A stretch of DNA of 64,000 nt from Sesamum alatum (taxonomy: Eukaryota; Streptophyta; Magnoliopsida; Lamiales; Pedaliaceae). The stretch lies in the NCBI GenBank assembly GCA_034509735.1, contig JACGWO010000005.1, forward strand, positions 16,171,264 to 16,235,263, written 5' to 3'. Numbering within the stretch: the stretch's first letter is position 1; every line of letters starts with the position of its first letter. The translations under genes were made by a program, and so were the position numbers. Of this stretch, positions 12,159 through 24,791 are shown piece after piece. The notes beneath the pieces were generated by a model, which was not told the origin of the DNA, ran no database searches, and saw only the letters and a list, made by a program, of their open reading frames with translations.

Positions 12159-14298
12159 TGAAGGACAAGCGGATCCACCCGGGAGCGCGAGCGGAAGCGA
12201 GAAAGCGAGAAAGGATGCGTAAATATAAATCTAATTTAAATAAACGAATCCCAAGGGGTGTACCCTTGGGTGCTCAACCGGGCGTTCGATGTAGAATGTG
12301 TAAATATTGAAAACATATATTTAAACACATAGGGCATAGATGTATATTAAATCAATCAAAGCGTAGTAAAACCATTACCTTTGATTGTTTAGCATATGCT
12401 CCCGGCTACTAGCGTTATTCCTTCTCCGGAATGCTCACGAAATCCAAACGTATGGATTCTCCAAAGGTGATCCACACCACACCGGAAGAAACACACGTTC
12501 TTCTTGCTAGAAAAGAATGGGTTTAAGAAGGAATCGGTTTAAGAGAACAACACTATGAATTAGTGCTCTCTTAAACTTACTTTGTTCTTCTTCTTGATTC
12601 AAAATCAAGTGAAGAACACAAGTGTGAGAGAGAGGAGAGGGATTTTTTGTCTTCTCTTTTTCTTTCTAGAAAAAAGATGAATAATGAATCACTTATGTTT
12701 GGTGTTGTATATTCTAATATATATACATAATTAATGTGATTATTGGAATGTGTCTAGGTTCATGCAAGTATGTCTAGATTCATTCCAATCAATCACCATC
12801 AATTCTTCAATCAAGCCTACCAAAATTTATGGTATGATCAAATCATACTAAAAGTGAAGAGTTTGATTGGAGTTGATTTGTCTCTTTTCAAAAGAGATAA
12901 GTCAACATACCACCTAGCATAAAACATGGCTGATTTTGCTTCCTCCAAGGGAGCATGTCGGCCATGTTTAAATAAGGGAAGAAGTCCAACTTCTTCCTAT
13001 TCCAAAATAGGAATTATTTCTCCTCTCGAGTAAATTTAACGGACCGGGTTTTTCGTAATCCAATTATGACGAACCCAACATTAAATCCAATTTAATGTCC
13101 ATTTAAATTATTCTCGTTGATCTTTTAATCCAATTAAAAGATCCAACGTCTCAACATCTCAACTTTCCATATTTCATCGAAAATCCAATTTACCGACTAA
13201 ATGAAAGCCCGATACAATATCGGCCCATCCATCCAATGGACTTTCCCTTAAATAATCCAATTACTTATTTATCCTTCAAGAAGGACTCCAAGTCGATCTC
13301 TCAACCTCCTCGGTGATTTGTGTATGACCCTTTAGGTTCACCCTCGCTAGACTTGGGCCCTTATCCCACAAAGGCCCGTTACCATGGGTGGCCGTCTAGC
13401 AATGGTCCATGGCACTAGAGACTAGGTGAATTGGCGTGAACATTTAGACGCCGATTCCGTACGGGTACGATCCTTTCGTCTACCGTCTCCCGACCTTAGT
13501 CTAGGGTATGGAATTGGGCGTCGGTTCCCATCCTTGACTAGGCATCTATGGTTAATACTCGAGACCACGTACACTTCATTGTGTCGACACAGGAAACCAT
13601 TCCCTGTGCGTCCAACCACTGTGGCCACAGCTTCAAACAGCATGAACGTGTCTCCGAGTACATAGGAGATATCTCTGTCACATACCGACAAGGGACGGAT
13701 CCTCTTCTTCGAATCCATCGTCCTCGCTACAGATTCCAACTGCACTGGACAAGGCTTATGATGATCATCTTACAGAATGATTACCTCTCGCCAGATCCAA
13801 GATACAGCCGTCATGTGCATGCGACTACCATGATCCCTCAAGTCTGAGGATTACGCCCGTACTATCGGAACCGGGAAAAACCAATCATACCGACCAAGCC
13901 TCCAAGGTTTTCATATGATGATCCCCGCGAGTTAGTCCAGTCGGCTCGATCCCAGTCGACCAACCCATCAAGATCGTGTAGGTGTTCCACGCCTGTCGCC
14001 GATGAAACACGACGCTCATCCAATGAACACGACTCTTGACGCAAGTCTCAATAGGACTCTCGATGCCCTGTCACGAGGTCCTTGACTTGGAACGTTTCAG
14101 ACCCAACCCTTAATCATTTCGTTTCATGACCACCATCCAATACGTGGCCCAACTGCACGAATTGTTATCCATGGTCTGTGGGCTTTGTTGCTTTATAAGT
14201 TAAACACCGTTTTAACAAATGTGAAATGAGCGCAACAAAGTAAGCACCAGAAGTGATAAATACTCATTTTATTCATCACATAATAATATTACATTTAC
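12159..14298 (-). repeat. LTR of subfamily B, 5' end deleted
   Basis: Starts at the B 3' terminus (TGAAGGACAAGCGG on +) and matches B to about ATTACATTTAC near 14290. There the last 80-90 bp expected before TGTTAGAATAGG are missing and gag of element E begins. No primer site follows on the left, so it was a solo LTR or the 3' end of an insertion into the D leader. The junction shares a short TTTAC stretch with both partners. Confidence 0.85.
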
Positions 14299-14573
14299 CC
14301 CACCCAAGGACTATATAGACATGATGCAAACGAAGCATAGTTTGAGCCAACATCATTATATCTTACTTGCCGGTGGTCATCCTTCAACTTTTGAACGCCA
14401 AGCGTTACCTTAGTTGTCGACCCCTCCGGCAAGGGTTGAGGAACGTCCTCATTCCGGTATGTGAGTTAAGGTTCTTGAAATCTAAGACCATCTTAAGATT
14501 TCGCAGTCAATCCGTGTAATTGGTTCCCTTTTAATAAGCCTCTTAGCAATGTGTTTGGTGGATTCTTAGACAT
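14299..14573 (-). pseudogene. Element E gag, N-terminal fragment
   Basis: The gag start is at the ATG complement 14571-14573, in the same ATGTCTAAGAATCC context as the other gags. The sense strand shows the LPEGS-like motif as LPEGST and a KLKDDHRQ stretch also seen in J (45240-45340). It is full of stops and is truncated at the deletion junction with the B LTR. It is more diverged from G and I than H is. Confidence 0.8.
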
Positions 14574-14929
14574 TCACAAATATATAAAACATAAAATAAT
14601 AAGCAGAATGAAGTAATATTTTGGTAAAGTCTCGGTCTTTAGTCCTTAACCTCTCCCACTATTTCTACGAAAACACGGCACTCTCAAACGTTGTTTTCGG
14701 GAAATCCTTTCCTAGTGGGCTCAGGATCCACAGCGATCTCCCCCATACCCCGCTTTTACGATTCGCATGGGAAAAGAACCCGTGGGAGGTATTCCATACC
14801 ATTCTCGTTCCACGAGATTCCCAAGATAATTGCCTCACCCTTTCATGTGATCCCGAGGACTCCAAGGGAATCACGTTATTCGGGTGTTAGACCCGACCCA
14901 ATCAACCGATTCATAGACTCAATGCTACC
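14574..14929 (-). other. Element E leader, gag-proximal part
   Basis: Non-coding. Nearly identical to the J leader at 45476-45835. It includes the conserved block around CCCGCTTTTACGATTCGCATG (near 14750, diverged slightly in each element) and ends CTACC, the left target copy of element F. Confidence 0.85.
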
Positions 14930-16903
14930 TGAAAGAAATTGTGGATCGTCCCGGGAAAACCGCGAATGCGGAAGCGCGATATAATTAAAATTAAATATGG
15001 AATTTAAACATGCTTTTAAATTAAAACACGTTTCAAAGGGTGTGCCTTTGAAATTTCCCGGGCGTTCGGTGTATCTCATGAACGAATAACACAAAATAAA
15101 TCATGGAGGCCATAGGGTTGGAAATTAAAGAGAGGACGAAAAATTAAAACACGACCTACCCGTTGTCGTTTTCGTCTTCAACGGCTACAAGCGTGGTTCC
15201 CCGTTTTGCACCAAGATCTCGTCTTTGAGACCCTCTAAATCGTGACACACGATCCACCCACGTATCTTGCACGTCGTGCTAGCAACGAACAAGTTTATGT
15301 TTTTGGAGTGGATGAATCAATAACACATTATTGATTAATGGTATTGATTCATCAAGTTCTTAATGTTCCAAGAACAAAAAGAACCAAGAAAATATTTCTT
15401 GGAGAGGGAGAGAGAATCGGACGAGAGAGAGGGAGAGAGAATCCGTGTGTGTGTGTTGTAGTGTGTGTGTTGGAGTTTCATCATCCTTCAACTTGTAGGA
15501 TGCTAGGGGTTTATATAGAAGAGGAGTCTAATCCTCTTTAAACTCCTCTTTCAAGAACTCTATTTTGACTAGGATTTTGACCTAGTCAAAGTAGTGTTTT
15601 GACCTAGTCAAAACAATCCTAGCCATCCATCTCTCCCATTCATCTCACCGTTGATTTAATTTAATTTAATAGAATATTTAAAACCTATTTAAATATTTCC
15701 AAGAGGCTAAAATAAATATAAATATTATTTAAGCCCATTAAATAAATCCCTTTGATAAATCTAATTTATCAATTTAATTCCTTATATCTAATAGAAGGAA
15801 TTATTTCTCCAAGAAAAAAATAAAGGACCCGATTAAATCCAATTTAATCATTCCTTCACTCCAATATTTAATTCCTAATTAAATATCTAAATGTGTGTGG
15901 ATAGTGTGTGACTCTTTAGGTTCACCTTTCAGCTGGACTTGGTCGGATTCCTAGAATCCTTCCGTTACCATGGGTGGCCATCTAGCAACGGTCCATGGCA
16001 CTAGAGACTAGGTGAAATATTCAGGGATGAACATTTAGGCTCTAACAGTACACTTGTCCTTCTATCTTCGGTCTCATCACTTAGAGTTTAGGGCACGGAT
16101 AATGCAGGTACCCATTTTGGACCTAAGTGTCGGTCTGTCCTCACTAAACGCCGCAAGGGAATCCTTCCATTCTGTTCAGTTACTGTGGCCACAGATTTTA
16201 GGGACAAGACACAGAGCATACATGAGACTCAACTGTCAATACCTATTGGCAGGAGACAGATCCTTTCTTGGAAACTACTGTCACTTTGTACACCAGAACT
16301 GTACTAGACATGGCTTATGACTACCAAAGAGAATTCTGGCAATCTCTCACCATATCTAAGATACAGCCCTAACGTACAGGTAAACTGAGCAATTCCTCAA
16401 GTCAAAGGACTTGGCCTGTACCGTTGGAACCGGGAATTCACGTCATACCTTGCTGACCATACTCAAGGTCCTCCGTAAGACGGTTCCCGCGAGTCACCTC
16501 AGTCAGCTGCGTCCTAGCATGCTAACCCACTAACACTGCTTAGACGACCTCGTCACCCGTCGATGAAACACGACAGCAGGTGCTTAGTGCAAGTCTCAAA
16601 TGGAATCCCGGTACCCATTTTCGGAATTCCTTGACTTTGAGATTTCCGGACTGATTCGGGAAGACTGATTCCATGGACCTACCTCCAAGCGTAGTCCCAG
16701 TCCCCGAAATTGATTCTCAGTCCGTGGGCTTTGTTTGCGTAGTGAACAGATATGGAAAACAAATATAAGTGAACACAAAACAAAGTGATGCCAAATGAAA
16801 TTCACTTCTTTATTCATTAATGATTTATCAAACACCTGAAATTGTCTAGACATAGGTTACATATTCCTGCCAAAATTGGCTTACATGGTCACCTATTCTA
16901 ACA
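14930..16903 (-). repeat. Element F 3' LTR
   Basis: A-type LTR with TG..CA ends, followed on its right by the polypurine tract, which makes it the 3' LTR. It holds the TATATAAA complement near 15512, the TTGAC/GTCAA cluster (about 15564-15615), the CTGTGGCCACAG palindrome (16183-16194) and the CTGTCA..TGGCAG inverted repeat (16233-16252). Confidence 0.95.
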
Positions 16904-16914
16904 ATCTCCCACTT
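16904..16914 (-). other. Polypurine tract of element F
   Basis: Sense AAGTGGGAGAT directly before the 3' LTR. Known role: RNase H-resistant primer for plus-strand DNA synthesis. Same sequence in G, H and J. Confidence 0.9.
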
Positions 16915-16919
16915 GACCT

Positions 16920-18092
16920 TTAAAGCCAATCACCCATATGCCTAATCCCCATCTTCTCAAGATGTTGCGTATGAGCACTCTGCGACATAGGCTTTGTCAG
17001 CGGGTCTGCTGTGTTGTCTGCTGAGTTGACTCGGTCCATCCGAACGTCACCTCTTCCTACCATTTCTCTAAGAAGATGGTAGCGTCTAAGAATGTGTTTG
17101 GAACGGTGATGAGATCTCGGTTCCTTTGCTTGCGCTATTGCACCGTTGTTATCACAGAAGATGACAACAGGCTCGGCAATGCTAGGCACCACACCCAACT
17201 CTTGGATGTAGTTTCTCATCCAAACCGCTTCCTTAGCAGCTTCTGAAGCTGCTATGTATTCAGCCTCAGTGGTGGAGTCAGCAGTGGTTGCTTGCTTGGA
17301 ACTTTTCCAAGCCACTACTCCTCCGTTGAGTTTGAATACATACCCCGATTGAGACTTGGCATCATCGTCATCAGACTGGAAGCTAGCGTCGCTAAAGCCT
17401 TCCAGAATTAGTTCTCCATTGCCATAGACTAGGAACATTTCCTTAGTCCTCCTTAGGTACTTAAGGATGCCCTTAACGGCATTCCAATGTGCCTCTCCTG
17501 CACAGGACTGATATCTGCTTGTCACGCTCAAAGCGTATGCAATGTCAGGCCTGGTGCAATGGACCGCATATTGGATGCTACCTACGGCAGAAGCATAGGG
17601 GATGACTTTCATCTTTTCAAGTTCCTCATCAGTCTGCGGGGACTGCTTCTTGGACAACTTGATCCATGCCTCATTGGAAGGAATCCTCGTTTGGAGTTGT
17701 CCATTCGATATCTCTTTAGGACTTTCTCCATATACGAGTTTTGGGTGAGCCCTAACATCCTTTTAGATCTGTCCCTGACAATCTGGATGCCTAGGATGTA
17801 GGAGGCTTCACCCAAGTCCTTCATGGAAAACTTGGTTGACAACCATGCTTTTGTGTTTCCTAACATTCTGACGTCATTACCAATGAGCAGAATGTCATCC
17901 ACGTAAAGTACTAGGAACACTATAGAGCTCCCACTGACCTTCTTGTATACACAAGGGTCGGATTCGTTTTTGATGAAGTCATATCCCCGTATTACTTCAT
18001 CAAATCGAATGTTCCAACTTCGGGATGCTTGTTTGAGGCCATAGATGGACTTCTGGAGACGACAGACCTTCTGTTCTTCTCCAGTGACCGTG
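16920..18092 (-). pseudogene. Element F pol: C-terminal RT and RNase H
   Basis: From the right: QKSIYGLKQ-type RT sequence cut at 18092 by element C, then LYVDDILLIGND (the YVDD polymerase motif), LGEASYILGIQI, then RNase H with LEGFSDASFQSDDDDAKS (catalytic Asp), STTEAEYIAA (Glu), FCDNNGAIA (Asp) and the SKHILRRYH motif, ending GDWL and a stop at 16920-16922. The 245-residue RNase H frame (16920-17657) is open. A one-base deletion near 17665 (GATCCATGCC where G has GATCCCATGCC) separates it from the RT frame. Known role: reverse transcription in the virus-like particle. Split by element C, so inactive. Confidence 0.92.
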
Positions 18093-20311
18093 TGTTAGAA
18101 TAGGTGACCAGAAAGCCAATTGGATTGGCGGTTTTTGGGTACTATTTAGCAATCTTTATTGACTTGATGAATATAGTAAGTATTCATCCGTGGCACTATG
18201 TGTTTGTTGTGCTTACTGATTACGTTAAACGATGTTTTAACGTCACAACAAATGCCCACAGACCAATTGTATAACCCATGTAGTTGGGCTGCGTATTGGA
18301 TGGCAGCTATGAAACCAACTTCTGAGGGTTGGTCTGGAATGTTCCAAGTCGAGGACCTCGAGACAGGGCATCGAGGGTCCTACAGAGACTTGCACTAAGG
18401 ATTGCATTCATTGGATGAGTGCCGTGTTTCATCGGCGACAGACGTTGGACGTCTATGCAATATTAGTGGGTTAGTTGACGTGGGTGTTAGCTGACTGAAC
18501 TGACTCGCGGGGAATCGTCATATGGAAGCCTTGGAGGCTTAGTCGGTATGACTGGAATTCTCGGCTCCGATAGTACGAGATTAGTCCTCGGACTTGAGGA
18601 ATCATGGCAGTCACATGCATATGAAGGTTGTATCTAGGTCTGGCAAGAGATGCCCGTATCTGGGATACGTTCATCATAAGCCTCATCCAGTGCAGTCGGA
18701 ATATGTATTGAGGACGGTGGATTCCAAGATAGGATCCGTCACCTGTCAGTATATGACAGTCGAGTCTCCTATGCGCTCTGAGACGGTTTAAGCTCTTTAA
18801 GTCTGTGGCCACAACGATTGGTCGAGTAGGGAATGGTTTCCTACGTCGATCAATAGAGCAAACGCGTCTCGAGTTATTGAGCATAGTTGTCTAGTCCAGG
18901 ATGGGAACCGACGCTGAATTCCATGCCCTAGACTTAGACCGGGAGACGGATGATGGAAGGACCGTACTCGTATGGTAATCGAGAGCCTAAATGTTCACGC
19001 CAACATTCACCTAGTCTCTAGTGCCATGGACCGTTGCTAGACGGCCACCCATGGTGACGGGCGTTTTCCGATTAATGGTTAATTGGAAAATAGTTAATTA
19101 AATTGGATTTAACCAATTGTGTTGGACACAAGCCCAAGTCTAGCTGAGGGTGAACCTAAAGAGTCACACACAAATCACTATGGAATTGGTAGAATTAATT
19201 TGGAATTAATTCTAGAAGAAGCGAATTAATTTAATTGGATTAAATTAATTCAAGGAGAAAAATAAATGATTGGATCATTTATTGGGAAATCCATTTGATG
19301 GATGGTCCAAGAATTAATTAATTGGATTAGTTAATTTTTGGACTTAGAACCTTTAAATTAATTGGATTAATTTATCGGGTATAATTAATTGATTAGATCA
19401 ATTAATTAGAGTTCGGACTTATGTTTATTTAATTGGATTAAATAAACTTATGGGCATCAATTAGATTGAGATTAATTGGATTAATTAATGCCCAATGGAC
19501 TTTTTTTGGACTTAATTTAATTAGATTAAATAAAAGTCTAAGACTAGTAGTCCTAGTCCATGGAAAAAATTCAATTTATAGCAAGTGAAGGAAGAATTAA
19601 AATCTTCCACATGTGAGGCACATGTGACCAGCCTTTGTATGATTTTGTGGGTGGTTTTATTTGCTATAATGGTGCATGGTTATGTAGATAATGGTGTGTG
19701 TGTATGTAGGTTACTTTGGAAGTTGACAAGAGAAGTTGAATTTTGAATTCAACAACTCTACTTACACAAAAACCATTCACATAACTTGCATGCTATGTCT
19801 TGCACGAAATTTCCATCAAGAAACTCTCCAAAAACCTCTGAAAATTTCTCCTTTTTGTGTTCATACCTTTTGGAAAGGTTTGAACTAAAAACATTCCAAA
19901 AACACTAATCAATAGTGTTGTTTTGGATTGTTTTTTCTTCTTCTTTTCTCTACTTCTATCTAGCAATAGATTAGAGATATACATTCCATAGTGTGGTGTG
20001 GACAAATTAGAGGGATTCTAATTTGGATCCTCAAGTGAACGGAAGGAGAAACGGAAAGGGAACAACGCTAGAAACAAACCGGTTCTACGTGCAACGAACA
20101 TAAGGTTGGTTTTCTTTATGTTTTCATGTATCTTTTGTTTACTTCCTTTAGCCATATGTCCAGCATTCTTCTCCTCTTTATTTTATGCTTTGACAAACAC
20201 CGAACGCCCGGGAACTTCAAAGGAACACCCTTTGAACCCGTTTAAATTTATGCTTTAAATTAACGTTTTTTACGCTTCCGTTGCGTTCCCGGGCCGTACC
20301 CGATTCTTTCA
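18093..20311 (+). repeat. Element C 5' LTR
   Basis: A 2219-bp LTR, TGTTAGAATAGGTGACC to CCCGATTCTTTCA, directly followed by the primer site. It shares with A, B and K LTRs the conserved box (19008-19059), the CTGTCA..TGACAG hairpin (18743-18759) and a one-base-broken form of the CTGTGGCCACAG palindrome (18803-18814). The middle (19060-19560) is a run of AATTAATTGGATTAA-like AT-rich repeats. Confidence 0.95.
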
Positions 20312-20312
20312 G

Positions 20313-20328
20313 TGGTATCAGAGCCCGG
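20313..20328 (+). other. Primer-binding site of element C
   Basis: TGGTATCAGAGCCCGG one base after the LTR end; complementary to the 3' end of plant initiator-Met tRNA over the first 12 bases, the usual primer of copia elements. Confidence 0.93.
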
Positions 20329-20586
20329 TTCGGTGTTGTGGCTATAGGAATTACATGTTATTATGTGTTAAGCATGAAGAACATGTTTAAATTGCTTTTT
20401 GGAAAGCATGATTTATGGCTTTAATGCATGATAATATGTGTAGAAAATATGTGTTAATTTTGCTTTTGAAATTATGGATATCCATGCATTTTTGAGAATT
20501 GGATTTTCTGTAAATGCATGTTTAATTTCAGTTTTTATAGCAGAAGTTTAAAATAAAAAAAAAAAAAAAGAAAAAAGTGAAAAACG

Positions 20587-20818
20587 GTGCCGGCCGCCCG
20601 GCAGGGGCAGCAGGCGCGCGCCCGCGCGCGCAGGCAGGGGCGCCTGCGCGCGGGCGCGCGCGCGGCCGGCAGGCGTGCGCGGGCGTCCCCGTGCGCGCTG
20701 CTGGGCGTGCGCGCGCGCGCCTGCTGCTGCACGCGGGCGGCCGCGCGCGCTGCTGAGCGTGCGCGCCTTGCGCGCCGCGCGCGCGCGCACGGCCGTCTGG
20801 GACGGTCCGGCCGGCAGC
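20587..20818 (+). repeat. GC-rich hairpin tract in the C leader
   Basis: Nearly all G+C with long alternating CG runs, inside AT-rich flanks. Visible inverted repeats include GCGCGCAGGC with CGCCTGCGCGC near 20625-20655. Open frames exist here in several directions only because stop codons are AT-rich. Equivalent tracts lie in E, F, G, H and I. Confidence 0.8.
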
Positions 20819-21556
20819 ACTGTTTTGTGCCGTTTTTTGCCGTTTTTCCGGAAAAATTGGATTTTCCTGATTTCTGCTAGTTTTCTGAAATTATTAATTT
20901 TGGCATATTTTAATTTTGGTTAAATTGGATTTTCTAAAATTATTTTTTTTATGCCTTAGATTATTTTTGGAAATGGTTTCCAAACAAAAAAAAAAAAATT
21001 GTACATTGGATGTATAGTTGATATCCATATTTTTTAATTGCATTATTAATATATGATATTTTCTGCATTTTTATTATGTTTATTGTTTTAGATATTGGAT
21101 ATCTATTTATAAATGCATGGGATGTATTATTTTGTTGGCATGTTTATATTTGATATAAATGTGCTTTATTGTTGTTTATTTGATAAACAATAAGGATGAT
21201 CACTAGCCCATTGACCTATGTATGGTTTATATTTTTTGTTGGGTGAGGCCTGCGTGCCTCTTTGTTTTTCTCTTCTCTCTATCGTTTTTAGCCTTGGAAT
21301 AATAAGGCTTTCTTCCTCTCTTTTTAATGTACTCCCCCCGACTTATGATTGGGGTTTCTTTTAAGTTGTAATGAGAGTAGATTAGACTGTGAGGCTTTAT
21401 TTTATTAAATGTAAGCTTCCAAGGAGATGAAGGTCCGGTGGACGGAGCCCACGGTGGAAGGTCAAGAAGAACAAAGAAGGATTTACAAGGCCCCATTAGA
21501 ATGATAATGGGATGTAAAAATTGTAATAGTGTAGGCTTACCCTAGATTGACCATAG

Positions 21557-21580
21557 ATCCACTGCGGGCTCAGTGGATCA
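21557..21580 (+). other. Conserved leader hairpin, element C copy
   Basis: Arms GATCCACTG and CAGTGGATC, loop CGGGCT: nine perfect pairs. Identical to the copies in G and I. Confidence 0.75.
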
Positions 21581-21885
21581 CTTAGGAACGGGCTTGTGAT
21601 TATCCTAACAGGGGCGTGCTAGGCTTGTTTTGTATGTGTTTAATGTTTTAATGCTTTTGATGTATGATGTGTTTGGAATGCATTATTTACATTAAATGTT
21701 TAAACTTGAGCATGCAAAGTACTAATAATGATGAGGTCTCGGTCTTAATAAACTATAACTCTCACTTGGATGGTCCAAGTAAATATTAGGCCCAAAATGG
21801 AATTAAAATCAAATGGTTTGATTATTCCAAGCCTTCCATCCATAGCAATGTAGTGAGGAAGCTACTTTCACCCATTCGTTGGTCT

Positions 21886-21977
21886 CACGAGTCGTGGCAC
21901 GTTTGGAATGAAAGAAAGCTGCACTGTTGTTATGAACGAATGGAATAAACTCCTATTTCCCTGTCTCACGAGTCGTG
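21886..21977 (+). other. Paired palindromes in the C leader
   Basis: CACGAGTCGTG at 21886-21896 and again at 21967-21977. Each is a 5-bp inverted repeat around one base, with TCT before it in both copies. The spacing of 81 bp is kept within two bases in E, G, H, I and J. Confidence 0.75.
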
Positions 21978-22342
21978 GGGGGCGATAGTTGAGATATTCA
22001 TTTGGTTGATGGGTCGGGCCTAACGCTAAGTAACATGATTCGCTTGGAGTCCTTGGGATCATGTGAAGAGGCGAGGCAAAAATATCTTGGGGATCTCATT
22101 GGATGAGAATGGTATTGGATACCTCCCACAAAGCCTTTCCCATGTGAATCGTAAAAGCGGGGCATGGAGAATTGCGTTTGTGGACTCCGAGCCCACTAGG
22201 AAATGGTTTCCCGAAAACCCTACTTGAGAGTGGTGGGTTTTTGAAGAAATAGTGGGAGGGGTTAATGACTAAAGACCAAGTCTTAACTTGAATTCTATAT
22301 TATAATAATCTACTAAATTTCTGCTTTACATTTTGAATGTAG

Positions 22343-24791
22343 ATGTCTAAGAATCCGCTCGCTGTAATTTTTTTGAGACTAATAAATTTGACGGAACAAA
22401 CTATAAACGATTGGCTGCGAAATCTGAGGATTGGTCCTAGATTTTTTGAAAACTAGGCTTACGTTCTGGATAAGCCACTTCCTCGGGTCTTGCCGGAGGG
22501 GTTCCTCGTCAGAAGAGCGTTTGACGTTCAATGAATGGCAGGAGGACAACCGCAAGGTCCGCAGCATCATACTGGAATCCATGACTAATGAGATCCAGAA
22601 ACAGTATGATCGGCTGGATGATGTCAGCTCGATAATGCTTCCGCATGAAAGACGTTTTATTGCGGTACCGGACCAGCATATTAGATATGTTGCGACGAAG
22701 GCATTTTCGGAGCTAAGATGACAGAAGGGTTTTTTTGTACACCAGCATGGAGTGATGATGCTATCCCTAGAGGAGAAGCTCAAAGACCTCCGAGCTTTGA
22801 TCTTGAAAAAGGAAAAATGTACATCGACGTGATCCTTCAGTCTCTTCCTCCCTCTTTTGACCCGTTTATCGTGAACTATAACATGAATGGGCTTGAAAAA
22901 GACCTTCATGAGTTGATAAACATGTTGGTCCAGTACGAGGCAACGATTGAAAAGTCTGCGCCGTCGGTATTGGTTGGGGAGGCTTCGACCTCAAGAGCGA
23001 AAGGCAAAGGGCCGGACGCTGGAGGAGGTGAAGAAGGGTAAGACAGAATCAGCCGCTGCAAGCGCACAGAGCGCTCCTGTTGCCATGCTGGGGCATGGGC
23101 AAAGGAAAGAGGAAGGCGGTTCGGCAGTCAAGGATTGCAAAAGATGTTTGCATATATTGTCGTGAAAAAGGGCATTGGAAGAGGGAGTGTCCTAAACTCC
23201 TCTCCAACCAAGGTACATTTGATTTGAGCTTTAACATGATTACTATTCTACTTCTTGGGTATTGGATACCAGTTGTAGAGCTCATATCTGCAAATGGTTT
23301 GCAGGAAATGGGGAAGGAGTAGAAGGCTAAGACGGAGATGGTTCTAAAGCTAGGGCAATGGCTGGGTTGTTGCTGCAATTGCTATGGACCAAATTAGGCT
23401 TAGCCAGTGATCATGTTAGGATAGAGTTGATAGGTCACAATTATGTAACCTAGCATGATCAAATTATGTTTTTCTATTGTTGGACAATAAGGATTACATG
23501 TTTTTGATCAATGAAAGCTTCTTTTATTTGACAAAGAATGAATATTCTTGTCTGCTAGGTTGTTTGCATAATTGTTTCAATACTATCCCATAATTAGATT
23601 ATGAATGCTCAAAACAAATGATGAAATGGATAATCAAGATAAACTCACAGATTTGGCATGCAAAGCTAGGTCACATTCCTCTAGATATGGATAAGGAGGT
23701 TAGTAGATTCAAGGAGTCTAGAAATAGACAATTTGAGCCTGCTAGCTTGCAAGTCCTTCCTGAGCAGGAAGATGGCCAAGAAGCTCTTTGTAGGACAAAG
23801 TATGCTTGCTAGTGGTCTGTTGGATTGGATCCAGTCAGACATCTATGGGTCACTGAGTACACAAGACCAGTAGAGGGTTCACAAGTCTAAGGGCCTTTGG
23901 AAGGCTCAGGGAATTAGATTTGAAGTGGGAATCAAACTGGTTGCAAAATTAACCTTCGATTGGATCGAGTGGTGTGTATTTAGTGTGAGCTCTTGATTGT
24001 ATCTAAATGGGAATGGAATTCTCACTCAGTGGAATTCTTCCTGGAACGCCACAATTGAACGGCGTCTCTGATAAAGGAGGAATCGAACCTTGTTGGACAT
24101 GTTCGATCGGTGTTTTTCACTGAACTACCTTGGCCCATCTGGGCGTGTTCTTAAGACAGTGGCCAAGTTGTAAAACATGGAACTTTCTAAAGATCGTGGC
24201 CCAGACGCCATATTGGATATGGCATGGCAAGCCTGTATCTTACAAAGTACTTGAGTATGTAGGATGGTCTTGCATACGTCAAGGGACTAGTGGGAGGCAA
24301 ACTAGGTCTGCGCAGGTTCATGTGTTGTCCTAAGGGAAATTGGATTTCAAAGGATAACCGGTGTAAGGAGTAGCTCCTTGAGGAATCAAGTAGAGCGACA
24401 CCTCAGTATGATATAGCAAACATCATTTGTAATCAAGTTTTCCTACTGACTATATTCCAGTCCTCCTAAGGATGACCAGAATATCCTAGATACCTGAGAG
24501 GTACAGGTTTCTGGGTCAGTCCTGTCAATTGGATTATAATCCAAAAGATATAAGGAGAAGCAATGTTGGACATTGGATTGAATCAATGGCTTGGAGCCAT
24601 GGAATTCGACATGGAATTCAAACTAGGTTTGAAACTCTATGTAACTGGAATATTCGTTTTGATGAGTTCATGTGGGGTATGACTCGATCAGTAACGAGCT
24701 TTGAGGGTCAGTGGGAGTTTAGTTGTGTTCCTAGTGTTTAAGTGTGTAACGTCTTATTCCTTTGGAATAAATTTAAGATGTTAGGAAACAC
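22343..24791 (+). pseudogene. Element C gag-pol, degenerate
   Basis: Starts at ATG 22343 (MSKNPL-like). Gag pieces follow in shifting frames: VRSIILESMTNEIQKQYDRL (22431-22721), then YIDVILQSLPPSFDPF and ELINMLVQYEATI (22718-23041). The CCHC knuckle reads CIYCREKGHWKREC (23146-23190). A protease remnant with WVLDTGC-like coding lies near 23255-23285, a GAG-pre-integrase remnant IWHAKLGHI near 23650, and integrase scraps (SDIYGSLS.., GVSERRNRT-like) at 23830-24110. RT scraps before the gap include NIRFDEF near 24650. Stops, frameshifts and internal losses throughout; no functional product. Confidence 0.85.

Larger units (their letters stand above)
20329..22342 (+). other. Element C leader
   Basis: About 2.0 kb without coding sequence between primer site and gag. 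In order: AT-rich stretch, GC-rich hairpin tract (20587-20818), AT-rich stretch, a GCCTT/AAGGC inverted repeat near 21290-21309, the conserved hairpin (21557-21580), the paired palindromes (21886-21896 and 21967-21977), and the block before gag. Confidence 0.85.
18093..24791 (+). mobile_element. Element C: subfamily C copia element, 3' half lost in the gap
   Basis: Plus-strand element inserted in F RT, with CCGTG at 18088-18092 as the left target copy. The 5' LTR is complete, followed by primer site, leader, degenerate gag, protease, integrase and the start of RT at the gap. Its 3' LTR is not in the window; the expected right CCGTG copy must lie in the unsequenced gap. It is much more decayed in coding sequence than G, H or I. 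Confidence 0.88.

Noticed and set aside
19060..19560. AT-rich repeats with AATTGGATTAA units in the C LTR, considered as a separate satellite or a scaffold attachment region.
   Set aside because: Similar runs occur at the same place in A, B and K LTRs, so they are part of the LTR.
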